Of a stretch of 64,000 bases of DNA, positions 43,801-51,799 are shown in pieces. The translations under genes and the position numbers were made by a program. The first letter of the stretch is position 1. Each line of letters opens with the position of its first letter. The notes beneath the pieces are model-generated. The model saw nothing but the letters and a program-made list of their open reading frames with translations, was not told the origin of the DNA and did no database searches. The stretch spans positions 124,001-188,000 of the forward strand of contig DASYYY010000022.1 of NCBI GenBank assembly GCA_035933635.1. Reading direction: 5' to 3'. The stretch comes from JAKIVR01 sp035933635 (GTDB lineage: Archaea; Thermoplasmatota; Thermoplasmata; Lutacidiplasmatales; UBA184).

Positions 43801-45532
43801 ACCGACGAACGATACCCTCATCCTCCAGGAATCCGGCCTCGGGGTGGGTACCGCCTGGTCGCCGCTGCTGGATGGGGTGGCGCTCGGCGTGCGCGGCCCG
43901 ACGGGCGTGTTCACGATCGGCGCCGGGTCCCACACCTTCGGGGGCGAGCCGGTGTACCGGACGAACGGTACCGGATTCGAGGCGACGGCCGTGCACGTCG
44001 AGCCGCTCGTTCTGCCCGACGGAGGCTGGGTGAACGGCAGCGCTCCACTGTCCGTGGAGTTGAACACCTCGGCGTACGCCCAGGTGCTCTACTCTCCGAC
44101 GGTGCAGCTTTCGGTGGCGGTGGCCGGCCTCGGGAGCGTCTCCGAGCCGCCGAGCAGCTGGTGGCTGGCCGGGAGCCGGGTCGAACTTCTGGCCGATCCG
44201 ATGCCGGGCTACCACTTCGTCGGGTGGACCGGCTCCGGAGCGGGCTCGGTCACTGGCGGAAACCCCGAGGCCAACGTCACGCTCAACGCCCCGATCGTGG
44301 AGCTGGCGGCGTTCGCGCGCAACGCCGGGCCGCTCTACACGGTCGTGGTCGAGCCGCAGTTCCTACCGGCCGATGAGCCGTTCTCGGTAGAGTTCAATGG
44401 GACGCTCCTGACCGGTTCGGGCAATCTCTCGATCCCGAACGTGGTCCCGGGGAACTATTCGTTCGCCATGCCGGTCGATTACTCGAATCGTTCCACCCTC
44501 GAGCGTTTCGTGCCCGGAGCCGCCTCGGGCCCGTCGGTCGGGGGCTCCGGCGACGAGCTGACGGTGCAGGGCAATGGGACCGTGCTCGTCCCGTTCACCT
44601 CGCAGTACCTGGTCACGCTCGCGGCCTCGGGGCCGGGCTCGATCGTCCCCGCCCCCGGGGCCTACTGGGAGGACTCCGGAGCGACCGTGGCGCTCCGCTC
44701 GCATCCGGCTCCGGGGTACGCGCTCGAAGCCTGGAACGGCTCCGGTCCGGGAGCCTATTCGGGAACCGGGACCGCTCCCTCCGTGAGGGTCGACGGACCG
44801 ATCTCGGAGACGGCGCTGTTCCTCCTCGCTCCGGCGAGCGTGCCCGAGACCTACACCCTGACGATCCTCGAGGCCGGTTTACCGCCCGGTGCGGATTGGG
44901 GATTCTCCGTCGGCGATTCGGGTGTCGCGGGCACCACCGCGAACCTGACACTGGGCGGGCTCAACGGCTCGTCGACGGTAGCTGTCGCGCCGGTGGTGGT
45001 CGGGCTGGGCGATCGCTTCGCCCCCGCCCCGGGCGGGTCGGCGGTGCTCCCGTTGGAGATCAGCACCGATCGGGTCGTCCAGGTCACTTTCGCCGAGCAG
45101 TTCCTGGTCCACGTCGACGGCGGCGTCGGCGGCTCGGTCGCGCCCGGGAGCGGCTGGTTCGCGGCGGACAGTACCGTGACGATCACGGCCCGGCCGGTCG
45201 GCCCGGGCTACACGTTCGGCGGATGGGCCGGTAACGCCTATTCCGGCACGAACCCCGCCGTGCCGATCCACCTCGTCGGTCCGGTCAACGAGTCCGCGAC
45301 CTTCACCGTGGCGTTCGCACGGGCCGGGCCGGGAAGTGCGAACGCCGGCTGGGCCGTGGCACTCGCGGTCGTGGGACTGCTCGGGGCGGCGGGGCTTGGT
45401 GCGGCGTGGGTGCTCGCCCGGCGCCGACGGGAGCCACCGGCCCTCTACGTCGAGGAGTACATCCCCGTCGCGTCGTGGAGCGGTGAGGGGGCGGCCGAAA
45501 CGCTCAACGCCCCGCACGACCGTCCCCCCTGA
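40895..45532 (+). CDS. Giant sialidase-like surface protein 2
   Basis: A 1545-residue paralogue-like partner of the previous protein. The order is: N-terminal membrane helix (about 28-48, LVVAVLVALALPAVLAIS), propeller region to about 650 with exo-alpha-sialidase-like repeats (TTSRDGVTWAA, VSADGGATWGS, TTSSRDNGSTWSAP), then 'ESGLGVGTAWSPLLDG' and 'EAGLPPGADWGFSV' modules. InlB-like repeats with YHFVGWTGSGAGSVTG, YALEAWNGSGPGAYSG and YTFGGWAGNAYSG lie near 1066, 1236 and 1403. A C-terminal helix is at about 1484-1505, with a 40-residue cytoplasmic tail. The GTG at 40895 overlaps the upstream stop (GTGA), implying coupled production. Role: adhesion, glycan binding or surface-layer; not proven. 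Confidence 0.85.
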   Translation: MSDTPASPSGRNPARGWAGAGLHPLTRRTLVVAVLVALALPAVLAISSVGWPPAPHAGSIVLVRGLPHASEATATGGAIDWGQARTPTTAAGTAPGASSGPGRFFDTVPVPLPGTGIQSCYRTVPQSGSCDPVNDTMGPQLNLTSRGRIGLVYTAFTNASSCGKVHRRYTETLIGFTTSRDGVTWAAPQYLGGTRCDTVNAAAFPSAWQPTLTSLGNGTFVLAYVAYNLSSGFAPDLYATRDCSTSSSCIYESNVLTSELVVEESYDNGSHWTTPTVLNGSAFPNAVPLEGWLPWHPSITAWGRTIYLSWSNITSEPDIERSAGQVVAGGSGQVHLVVSADGGATWGSPWDLPVRDGPRSYFATNPDVLALPSGEIELAYVTNLTYGPATCCAARYTYTTFHVDVVVATVIANGSRFNVRTVAASVPIYGGPASPHPHWYYELDPAPQLAYGAASNEVFATWSALVPGLACTVASSAPSACQFDYNESQVFVAHGPVLGRSWAVAEVGPIANVGNDTELANFDQGVSQHFLPSLAVGSSGTVVLQALVVNDSVCGTYFAPYPVASTACGAPVEVTTSSRDNGSTWSAPVDLAWEPTLFAGDLPDGMSSATLAYGDRVVLAWTHGSCPVWNSTTVPYTDCEWGSHPMRASAQVEVSTPYLGAGVTVTFHASGVPAGKSWAVDLLGNYRVGPGASLTIGGVPANAWMGWGLSMPSFGYGARFTAAGSIPSPEQFRSSTTVDENFSVSYLLNLVSDPSYPQAPPGAGCTMAITWDDPECAHLDYNLTPGVESVWLPPATVVPLDVTPNPTYCTGAACIFYEANLSFLSWTGSGAGSANTSSNRSALVLQGPVNETANFEVLGWCYFFYYNTPQNTCVASNASIDFAEHGLPAGTPWGVSTWGPAEAAGPPGANFTNGPALAVGGNVTLGETYYAPWSVDVGGARFVGSGVPESPVALPGQAAVTVNYTRATGPTNDTLILQESGLGVGTAWSPLLDGVALGVRGPTGVFTIGAGSHTFGGEPVYRTNGTGFEATAVHVEPLVLPDGGWVNGSAPLSVELNTSAYAQVLYSPTVQLSVAVAGLGSVSEPPSSWWLAGSRVELLADPMPGYHFVGWTGSGAGSVTGGNPEANVTLNAPIVELAAFARNAGPLYTVVVEPQFLPADEPFSVEFNGTLLTGSGNLSIPNVVPGNYSFAMPVDYSNRSTLERFVPGAASGPSVGGSGDELTVQGNGTVLVPFTSQYLVTLAASGPGSIVPAPGAYWEDSGATVALRSHPAPGYALEAWNGSGPGAYSGTGTAPSVRVDGPISETALFLLAPASVPETYTLTILEAGLPPGADWGFSVGDSGVAGTTANLTLGGLNGSSTVAVAPVVVGLGDRFAPAPGGSAVLPLEISTDRVVQVTFAEQFLVHVDGGVGGSVAPGSGWFAADSTVTITARPVGPGYTFGGWAGNAYSGTNPAVPIHLVGPVNESATFTVAFARAGPGSANAGWAVALAVVGLLGAAGLGAAWVLARRRREPPALYVEEYIPVASWSGEGAAETLNAPHDRPP

Positions 45533-45558
45533 GTCCCGTTCCGCCACGGGACGACCGG

Positions 45559-45960
45559 ATGACGACCACGGACCCCCCCGGGACCGAGCGCGTACCCCTG
45601 CCCTCGAGGGCACCACGACGTATGGATACGTATATCTCGGTGGACGACCTGGGCTCCCCGATGGGCGCCAAGAGCCTGCCGGGGCCCGAGGGTCGGTTAC
45701 GGAACCTCTCGCGGCTGCTGCAGCGGTCGAACGAGGACCCGTCGCTGCTCCTGGCCCGCGAGTTCGCCGGGGAGGCTCGCCAGTTCCTGGCCCGGGGCCA
45801 GGACTCGGCCGCGGAACGAAGTATCGCGGCGGCCCATCTGGCGCTTCGGCTCGGCAACCATTCCGTGAGCGGGGGCGCGGCGGCCGGCGCCGCGGACTCG
45901 AACGGCACCGACCCGAGCCCGCTCGACCCTCCGGCACCGCCGGTCCGCCGCTTCCGGTAG
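45559..45960 (+). CDS. Small hypothetical protein downstream of the giant genes
   Basis: A 133-residue soluble protein, unrecognised. The middle is helical and conserved-looking (RLRNLSRLLQRSNEDPSLLL, AREFAGEARQFLARGQDSAA), flanked by Pro/Ser/Ala-rich ends. ATG 45559 is 26 nt after the second giant gene. An internal ATG at 45622 (MDTYISVDDLG) would be a cleaner N-terminus. Because the giant proteins have C-terminal tails inside the cell, this protein could interact with them, but only position suggests it. Confidence 0.5.
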   Translation: MTTTDPPGTERVPLPSRAPRRMDTYISVDDLGSPMGAKSLPGPEGRLRNLSRLLQRSNEDPSLLLAREFAGEARQFLARGQDSAAERSIAAAHLALRLGNHSVSGGAAAGAADSNGTDPSPLDPPAPPVRRFR

Positions 45961-46053
45961 GTTCGTCCCGACCCCCGGCCCGGGGGCGGCCCCGCGCCGC
46001 GTCGCCACCGAGCGTTAAGGGAGGCCGAGTTTGACCCTCACCGGGTAGCGTTC

Positions 46054-47793
46054 GTGGCCGAGATCCCACCGGAGGACGTGATCTCCCCGGTGGACCGGGG
46101 GCTCACCCACGAGCGCCCGCTCGGGCTGAGCTCGAGCATCGTCTTCGTCATCGGCGTCGTCATCCAGGGCGTCGGATTCATCGGGAACTACTTCACCTCC
46201 CACCACATCGGCTACGAGCAGATCGGGCTGACGGCGCTCGGCGTCGCCGGCCTGTTCCTGACGATCTCCTCGACCGTCAACGGGATGGCCGACCTGCGGA
46301 TCGGCTCGGCCTACACCTACTTCATCGCCCGCGGACGCAAGCCCGAGGAGCTGACCGCCACCTACGCCGGGGTCCGGCTGAGCCTCGTGGTGCTCGTCAG
46401 CCTCGGCCTGTTCCTCTTGGCGCCGCTCTTCTACTTCACCCAGGGCGCGACGACCTGCTTGGCCGCCACGGGCTGCCAGTTGACGATCCCGTCCCGGACG
46501 GAGATCGAGATCTTCGGGGTGTTCATGATCGCCCCGCTGCTCTGGTCGCCCGGGACGATCTACAGCCAACTTTGGGTCGCGCGGGGCGACTCGGTGCGCA
46601 GCCAGTTCCCGCTGCTGGTGCAGTCGGCGGTCCAGACCATCGGGCTCGTCACCGTCGCGCTGCTCGGACCGCCCCCCATCGAAGCACTCTGGGGGCTCGC
46701 CTTCTCCTACCTGGCCGGGGGGGCGGCCTCGGCGATCTACTCGACGCCGGCCGTCGTGCGGCTCTGGCACGAGTTCAAGGTGCCCGAGGTCCGCAAGATG
46801 TTCGTCTACGCCTGGCCGCTGATGGGCGGCCTGGTCCTCGGTTATCTCTGGACCACCGCGCCGACGTTCTTCGTCGCGACGCTCTCCGGCGGGGCCGTCG
46901 CGGTCTTCCTGGCCGCGAACGGGTTCCGGGTGCTCCTATTGGGGCTCCCGACCGCGGTGGCGATGCCGCTGTTCCCCCACCTGACGAACCTCCATGTCCG
47001 CCGCGAGTACGAACAGTTGCGTCGTCGGACGTGGGCGGCCCTCCGGTACACCGCGATGATCGTGGTGCCGGCCTCAATCGCGATGGTCGTCTACCGTACT
47101 CCGCTGCTGAACGTGCTGTTCGTCGGGACCACCTACGCCGCCGGGGCGGTCCCTCTCGCGATCCTCGCCGTTTCCGCCATCCCGGCGGCGCTCAGCCAGA
47201 TCATCCTCACCGCGCTCTCCTCCGTCGGCCGCCAGCGGCTCGACCTGTACCTGACGGGCGTCCAGGTCGCCGTGCTCCTCGGCGTAGCGTTCCTCGTCCT
47301 GCCCCCGTTCGCACCGCTCGGTAACGAGGGGCTCATGGGCGCGGCCATCGCCGTGCTCGCCTCTTCCCTCGCCTCGTTCGCGCTGAACGTCTACTTCGTC
47401 GAGCGGGCACTGGCCATCCGGGTCCAGCCCCGGCCCATCGCGGCGATCGTGCTCAGCGCCGCGGCGAGCTTCTTCGTCGTCTCGCGGCTCAACGCCTACA
47501 TCTCCCCGAGCCGGTTCTACATCCTGTTCCCGGCGATCCTGCTCGGGTTCGCGGCGTACTTCCTCGTGCTCGCCGCGACCGGCGAGCTGTCCAAACGGGA
47601 CGTCGAGCGGCTCGCCCACTACGTGGGGCTGCCGCGCCGGGTCGGCTCGTTCTTCGCCCGATTCTGCTGGGCGGACGAGACCCGGGATGCGGGCGAGATG
47701 CTGGGCGAGGAGCACGCGGCCGAGAGCGACGAGCGGCTGGACGCCACACGTCTGAGCGAGACCGGCGACGGGGCGTTCCGTCGTCGGGGGTGA
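46054..47793 (+). CDS. Polysaccharide/lipid-linked oligosaccharide flippase (MATE/Wzx-like)
   Basis: Integral membrane protein of 579 residues with about 14 hydrophobic segments, resembling polysaccharide-biosynthesis flippases of the MOP superfamily: GVGFIGNYFTSHHIGYEQIG at the first helices, a repeat of the two-lobe pattern, and LANGFRV-like segment LAANGFRVLLLGLPTAVAMP. It probably moves lipid-linked sugar or another lipid across the membrane, which fits a location among heavily NxT/S-rich surface proteins. The C-terminal 70 residues are soluble and acidic. Start is GTG 46054; GCGTTAAGG about 40 nt upstream may be the promoter. Confidence 0.8.
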   Translation: MAEIPPEDVISPVDRGLTHERPLGLSSSIVFVIGVVIQGVGFIGNYFTSHHIGYEQIGLTALGVAGLFLTISSTVNGMADLRIGSAYTYFIARGRKPEELTATYAGVRLSLVVLVSLGLFLLAPLFYFTQGATTCLAATGCQLTIPSRTEIEIFGVFMIAPLLWSPGTIYSQLWVARGDSVRSQFPLLVQSAVQTIGLVTVALLGPPPIEALWGLAFSYLAGGAASAIYSTPAVVRLWHEFKVPEVRKMFVYAWPLMGGLVLGYLWTTAPTFFVATLSGGAVAVFLAANGFRVLLLGLPTAVAMPLFPHLTNLHVRREYEQLRRRTWAALRYTAMIVVPASIAMVVYRTPLLNVLFVGTTYAAGAVPLAILAVSAIPAALSQIILTALSSVGRQRLDLYLTGVQVAVLLGVAFLVLPPFAPLGNEGLMGAAIAVLASSLASFALNVYFVERALAIRVQPRPIAAIVLSAAASFFVVSRLNAYISPSRFYILFPAILLGFAAYFLVLAATGELSKRDVERLAHYVGLPRRVGSFFARFCWADETRDAGEMLGEEHAAESDERLDATRLSETGDGAFRRRG

Positions 47794-47822
47794 GCCCCGG
47801 ACGGTGCCCCCCGAGTCGGCGA

Positions 47823-47830
47823 TTTAAATA
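47823..47830 (+). promoter_or_regulatory. TATA box of the ABC exporter operon
   Basis: TTTAAATA, 25-32 nt before ATG 47855; one of the best TATA-like matches in the window and consistent with leaderless transcription of the ABC ATPase gene. Confidence 0.65.
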
Positions 47831-47854
47831 CGAGCGCCCGGGTGGTCGGCGTCC

Positions 47855-48784
47855 ATGCCGGCGGAAGCGCTCGTCGCCCGCGAGCTCACCAAGACCTACT
47901 CCATCCGGGGGGGTCCCCAGGTCCACGCCCTGCGGGGAGTCTCGCTCACCATCCACCCGGGCGAACGGTTCGCGCTCCTCGGTCGAAACGGCGCCGGGAA
48001 GACCACCTTCCTGCGCATCGCTTCGACCCTCCTGGTTCCGACCTCCGGCACGGTGGAGGTGTTCGGGATCGACGCGATACGCCGCCCGGAGGAGGTTCGC
48101 CCCAACCTGGCCGTGGTGCCGCAGGAGGGCAAACCGTTCTTCCACTTGACCCCCCGCGAGCAGGTCTACGCCTATCTCAGCGCCCGCGGGTTCGACCGCG
48201 CGACCGCCCGGTCCCGGACCGAGGAGGCGCTCGGGCAGATGGGGCTCGGGGAGGTGGCCGACCGTCTCTCGACCACGCTCTCGGGCGGGCAACGCCAGCG
48301 GACGATGGTGGCGACGGTCATCGCCACGGAGGCGCCGCTCCTGTTCCTGGACGAGCCGACGATCGGGATGGACCCGTTCGCGCGCCGGGATGTCTGGGAG
48401 TCCTTCCGTCGCCTGACCCGGAGGGGGTCGACGATCCTGCTCACCACCCACTACCTCGACGAAGCCGAGCACCTTTCCCAGCGGCTCGCCATCGTCGAGC
48501 GCGGCAAGGTGCTTCTCGAGGGGGACGCCGAGGGGCTCAAGCGGCAGGTCGGTGGGAGCCTCCGCGTCTCGATCACCGAGGGAGCGCGGGTGCGCGAGAC
48601 GCTCGCGAGCTTCGGGGAGCTGATCGAGGACGGTGGGTCGGTCTCGGTGATCCTCGGTCCGGAGAAGGTCCCCGAGCTGCTGAACTTCGCGATGAAGGAG
48701 CATCTCAACGCGAGCGTCGGCCCCGTGACGCTCGAGGAAGCGTTCCTGCGGATCGTCGGGCACTCGATCAACGAGGAGTCGTAG
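47855..48784 (+). CDS. ABC-2 exporter ATPase
   Basis: ATPase of a drug/lipid/polysaccharide-type exporter (DrrA-like), 309 residues. Walker A LLGRNGAGKTTFLRI, Q-loop VVPQEGKPFFHLTPRE, signature LSGGQRQRTMVATVI, Walker B LLFLDEPTIGMDPFARRD, H-loop TTHYLDEAEHLSQ. The C-terminal region after about residue 215 is the usual DrrA-type regulatory extension. It is followed by two permease genes with gaps of 2 and 3 nt, so a complete ABC exporter is encoded. The substrate is unknown; the neighbouring flippase and surface proteins suggest an envelope component. Confidence 0.92.
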   Translation: MPAEALVARELTKTYSIRGGPQVHALRGVSLTIHPGERFALLGRNGAGKTTFLRIASTLLVPTSGTVEVFGIDAIRRPEEVRPNLAVVPQEGKPFFHLTPREQVYAYLSARGFDRATARSRTEEALGQMGLGEVADRLSTTLSGGQRQRTMVATVIATEAPLLFLDEPTIGMDPFARRDVWESFRRLTRRGSTILLTTHYLDEAEHLSQRLAIVERGKVLLEGDAEGLKRQVGGSLRVSITEGARVRETLASFGELIEDGGSVSVILGPEKVPELLNFAMKEHLNASVGPVTLEEAFLRIVGHSINEES

Positions 48785-48786
48785 CG

Positions 48787-49539
48787 ATGGCGCTCGCGCG
48801 CCCCCGATGGACAGGCACCGGGGCGTTCACGCTGACGGAGTTCCGGGTCCAGCTGCACGAGGGGCTGGCCATCGTGACCTCGATGATCGTGCAGGTCGTG
48901 CTGCTGATCTTCGTCGACATCCTGGACCGGCCGATCCTGCCCTACGCGCTGATCGGCGCGGTCGTCTACTCGCTGTTCATGCTGGGCCAGCGGGTCCAGA
49001 ACGAGGCGGCGTACATCCGGATCGACCACAAGCTCACCGAGCTCTACCACGCGAGCCCGCTCACCGCCGAGGGGTACTTCGTCGGGATGTCCGCCGGGGT
49101 GCTCCTCGCCTACCTCCCGCCGATCCTGGTGCTCGTCGTCGCGATGGAACTGATCGCCCCGCTCGGTCCGCTGGCCTCCGCCACACTCCTCGGGGCCGGG
49201 GCCGCCGTCTGGCTGTTCACCTCCTCGATGGGCTACGTCTTCAGCACCCTGTTCAAGGAGAACCGGGCCATCTGGCCGTACGCGAGCATCCTGACCAACC
49301 TGTTCGGGGTGCTCCCGCCGGTCTTCTACCCGATACGGTTCCTCCCCGGCTACTGGCACCCCATCGCGCTGGCGATCCCGACGAGCTCGGCCGCCGCCCT
49401 CGTCGAAGCGGCCCAGGGCGGTCTGGTCAGCCTCTCCGGCGGCGAGCTCCTGTTCGGTGCGATCGTCCTCGCGATCGAGGCGATCGCCGTGTTCGTCTTC
49501 GCCGTATACTGGGCCCGTAGGTCCGCCCGGGAGCGCTGA
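48787..49539 (+). CDS. ABC-2 exporter permease A
   Basis: Six-helix ABC-2 permease of 250 residues. Membrane segments include GLAIVTSMIVQVVLLIFVDI, LPPILVLVVAMELIAPLGPL and AIEAIAVFVFAVYWA; the conserved helix-loop FKENRAIWPYASILTNLFGV and PPVFYPIRFLPGYWHPIALA follow the ABC-2 pattern. ATG 48787 is 2 nt after the ATPase stop. It likely forms a heterodimer with the next gene product. Confidence 0.88.
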   Translation: MALARPRWTGTGAFTLTEFRVQLHEGLAIVTSMIVQVVLLIFVDILDRPILPYALIGAVVYSLFMLGQRVQNEAAYIRIDHKLTELYHASPLTAEGYFVGMSAGVLLAYLPPILVLVVAMELIAPLGPLASATLLGAGAAVWLFTSSMGYVFSTLFKENRAIWPYASILTNLFGVLPPVFYPIRFLPGYWHPIALAIPTSSAAALVEAAQGGLVSLSGGELLFGAIVLAIEAIAVFVFAVYWARRSARER

Positions 49540-49542
49540 ACG

Positions 49543-50310
49543 ATGTCCGAGACCGTGGCGGCCCGAGGATCGACCTCCGGCGGCGCGGTGCTGCCGGCGT
49601 TCGGGCTGATCGGCTGGCGGTGGGTCAGTCGCAACCCGGCCGCCGCCATCGCCCCGATCCTGTTGCCGTTCATCTTCCTGTACTTCCTGCGGCTGATCTC
49701 GCCCCCGTCGTACTTCCCGCTCGAGGTCGTCGGGGCGATGCTGTTCACCACCCAGAACATCGGCAGCTGGGTGCTCGGCGACTCGGCCACCTGGAGGATC
49801 GAGATGCGGATGCAGGACCTGTTCGTCGCCTCCCCGCTGAACAAGGTCCGCTACCTGTTCGGGATCGCGCTGTCGAACCTGATCCCGGCGGCACCGGCGT
49901 TGGCCGTACTGGCGGTGCTCTTGGCGATCACGGTTCCGGTCCCGGCGCTCGGCTGGCTCGCGCTCCTCGGCTGCATCCTGACCCTCTGGATACTGTTCAG
50001 TGCCATCGGGATCGCCGTGTCGAGCCGGGTGAAGAGCCAGCGGGAGATCTGGCCGGTCGGCAACCTGAGCTTCACCATCATCGGGATGCTGTCGCCGTTG
50101 TACTACCCGCTGACCGTGCTGCCGCCCTACTGGCAGGACGCGGCCCGGTTCCTTCCCACCACCTACGCCGCGCTCCTGGTGCAAGGATCCATGGGCCTGC
50201 CGGGGGCGGTCGCGTCGGACCTTCTCGTCGATGCCGGTCTGCTCGGGCTCTCGGCGCTGGTCGGTACGATCCTCGCGCTGCGGCTCTACCGGTGGCGCGA
50301 AGGCGACTGA
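49543..50310 (+). CDS. ABC-2 exporter permease B
   Basis: Second permease, 255 residues, with the same topology as its neighbour (PILLPFIFLYFLRLISPP, PALAVLAVLLAITVPVPALG, LSALVGTILALRLYRW) and the matching motif KSQREIWPVGNLSFTIIGML...SPLYYPLTVLPPYWQDAARF. ATG 49543 is 3 nt after permease A. Similarity between the two implies an old duplication and a heterodimeric transporter with the ATPase at 47855. Confidence 0.88.
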   Translation: MSETVAARGSTSGGAVLPAFGLIGWRWVSRNPAAAIAPILLPFIFLYFLRLISPPSYFPLEVVGAMLFTTQNIGSWVLGDSATWRIEMRMQDLFVASPLNKVRYLFGIALSNLIPAAPALAVLAVLLAITVPVPALGWLALLGCILTLWILFSAIGIAVSSRVKSQREIWPVGNLSFTIIGMLSPLYYPLTVLPPYWQDAARFLPTTYAALLVQGSMGLPGAVASDLLVDAGLLGLSALVGTILALRLYRWREGD

Positions 50311-50480
50311 CCGGTTTCCCTGCGGGGGTCAATATCAAGAGCCCCCCGGTTCTTCCCGGGTCCATCCGGTGCCGCTTGGGGACGAATACGAGCGTACGAT
50401 CCGTCGGGAGACCCGCCGGGGACTACGCTGGGTCGGCCCACCGACTTGGGCGCCGGTAGCGAGTTAGGAATCCAGCTGCA

Positions 50481-50798
50481 ATGGGGAACGAAGAGTTCGA
50501 CGAGATCCTGTCTGCCCTCGATCGAGAGAGCGCGCGCATCCGGGTCCGCGTCGAGCCGCGACGGTACAACAAGCCCGCCACGGTGATCTCCGGGTTCCCC
50601 CCCGGTGTCGACCTCGCCGAGACGACCCGCCAGCTCAAGAACCGACTCGCGACGGGAGGATCGGTGGTCGAGGGGGAGGTCTACCTCCAGGGTGACCACC
50701 GCGGACGGATCCGGGACGAGCTCTCCCGGCTGGGGTTCGACGGCCAGACCATCGAGGTCTCCAACGTTCAGCTCCCCAAGCGCGGTCGGCGCGGGTAG
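50481..50798 (+). CDS. Translation initiation factor aIF1 (SUI1 family)
   Basis: Small ribosomal-subunit factor that promotes start-codon selection. In the 105-residue protein the SUI1 core is seen as RIRVRVEPRRYNKPATVISG, FPPGVDLAETTRQLKNRLAT, GGSVVEGEVYLQGDHRG and GFDGQTIEVSNV, including the basic loop and the GGS segment. Length is that of archaeal aIF1. It stands alone between the ABC exporter and the rhodanese gene. Confidence 0.92.
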   Translation: MGNEEFDEILSALDRESARIRVRVEPRRYNKPATVISGFPPGVDLAETTRQLKNRLATGGSVVEGEVYLQGDHRGRIRDELSRLGFDGQTIEVSNVQLPKRGRRG

Positions 50799-50899
50799 GC
50801 GGGGCCGGCGTTGCCGGGTCGCCGACGCGCCCGGGGGGACCGCCTCCGAGACGCGCGGATTCTGCGCCCCGCGGTGGGGGCCGCACATGTCGCCTGACC

Positions 50900-50905
50900 T
50901 ATAAT
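50900..50905 (+). promoter_or_regulatory. TATA box of the rhodanese gene
   Basis: TATAAT, 34-39 nt before ATG 50939. A ribosome-binding site AGGAG (50928-50932) lies 6 nt before the ATG, so this transcript has a short leader, unlike most neighbours. Confidence 0.6.
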
Positions 50906-50938
50906 CGTCGATATGCGGGCCGGCGCCAGGAGCCCCAC

Positions 50939-51799
50939 ATGACCGAAGGATATGCCCACCCCGAGACGCTGGTGGAGAACGCCTGGCTCGCCGAGCATCT
51001 GAACGACCCCCACGTCCGGATCGCCGAGGTCGACTACGACCCGGTCGCCAACTACCAGCAGGGCCACCTGCCGGGGGCGGTGCTGTTCGACTGGCGGCAG
51101 GACATTAACGACGGGCTAAGGCGGGACATCCTGTCGGGCGAGCAGCTCACCCAGCTGTTCCGCCGCAGCGGCGTCGAGGCGAACACCACCCTCGTGCTCT
51201 ACGGGGACTTCAACAACTGGTTCGCCGCGTTCGCCTTCTGGGTGTTCAAGTACTACGGGTTCCAGGACGTCCGGCTGCTCAACGGCGGCCGCAAGAAGTG
51301 GGTCGCCGAGGACCGTCCTCTGACCAAGGACGCCCCCTCCCCCGCACCGACCCAGTTCACGGCCGGCCCTCCGAACGACGCGCTCCGCGCCTACTACGAC
51401 GAGGTGCGCAAGGGGCTCGACCAGGTCCGCTCCGGCCAGCTCCGGCTCGTCGACGTCCGCGGCCCCAAGGAGTTCACCGGTGAGGTGACCGCGCCGCCGG
51501 AGTACCCGAACGAACACGCCCAGCGTGGCGGTCACATCCCCGGAGCGGCGAACATCCCCTGGGGCCAGGCGGTCAACGACGATGGCACGTTCAGGACCCC
51601 GGCCGAGCTCAAGGCGCTCTACGGCGGCAAGGGGATCACCGGCCAGCAGCCGGTCATCACGTACTGCCGGATCGGCGAACGGTCCAGCCACACGTGGTTC
51701 GTCCTGAGCTATCTGCTCGGCTACCGCAACGTCCGCAACTACGACGGGTCCTGGACTGAGTGGGGCAACCAGATCCGAAGCCCGATCGAGAAGCCCTAA
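50939..51799 (+). CDS. Tandem-domain rhodanese (thiosulfate/mercaptopyruvate sulfurtransferase)
   Basis: Sulfurtransferase of 286 residues with an inactive N-terminal rhodanese domain (HVRIAEVDYDPVANYQQGHL...) and an active C-terminal one. The active loop is YCRIGERSSHTWFVL, with Cys in a CRIGERS loop typical of thiosulfate sulfurtransferases rather than the CGSG loop of mercaptopyruvate enzymes. It takes sulfane sulfur from a donor and passes it as a persulfide to an acceptor. The stop overlaps the stop of the convergent GcvH-TusA fusion gene by 4 nt, suggesting, without proving, that this acceptor is the partner. Confidence 0.93.
   Translation: MTEGYAHPETLVENAWLAEHLNDPHVRIAEVDYDPVANYQQGHLPGAVLFDWRQDINDGLRRDILSGEQLTQLFRRSGVEANTTLVLYGDFNNWFAAFAFWVFKYYGFQDVRLLNGGRKKWVAEDRPLTKDAPSPAPTQFTAGPPNDALRAYYDEVRKGLDQVRSGQLRLVDVRGPKEFTGEVTAPPEYPNEHAQRGGHIPGAANIPWGQAVNDDGTFRTPAELKALYGGKGITGQQPVITYCRIGERSSHTWFVLSYLLGYRNVRNYDGSWTEWGNQIRSPIEKP

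Noticed and set aside
37713..44215. Very long open frames on the minus strand opposite the giant genes (609 and 1202 codons)
   Set aside because: They are Arg/Gly/Pro-rich with no motif, and lie exactly antisense to genes with clear signal helices, repeats and anchors; such frames are a usual by-product of high GC.
45972..45986. CCCCCGG/CCGGGGG palindrome as a terminator
   Set aside because: Composition alone makes such C/G palindromes likely, there is no usable loop, and no T-run follows.
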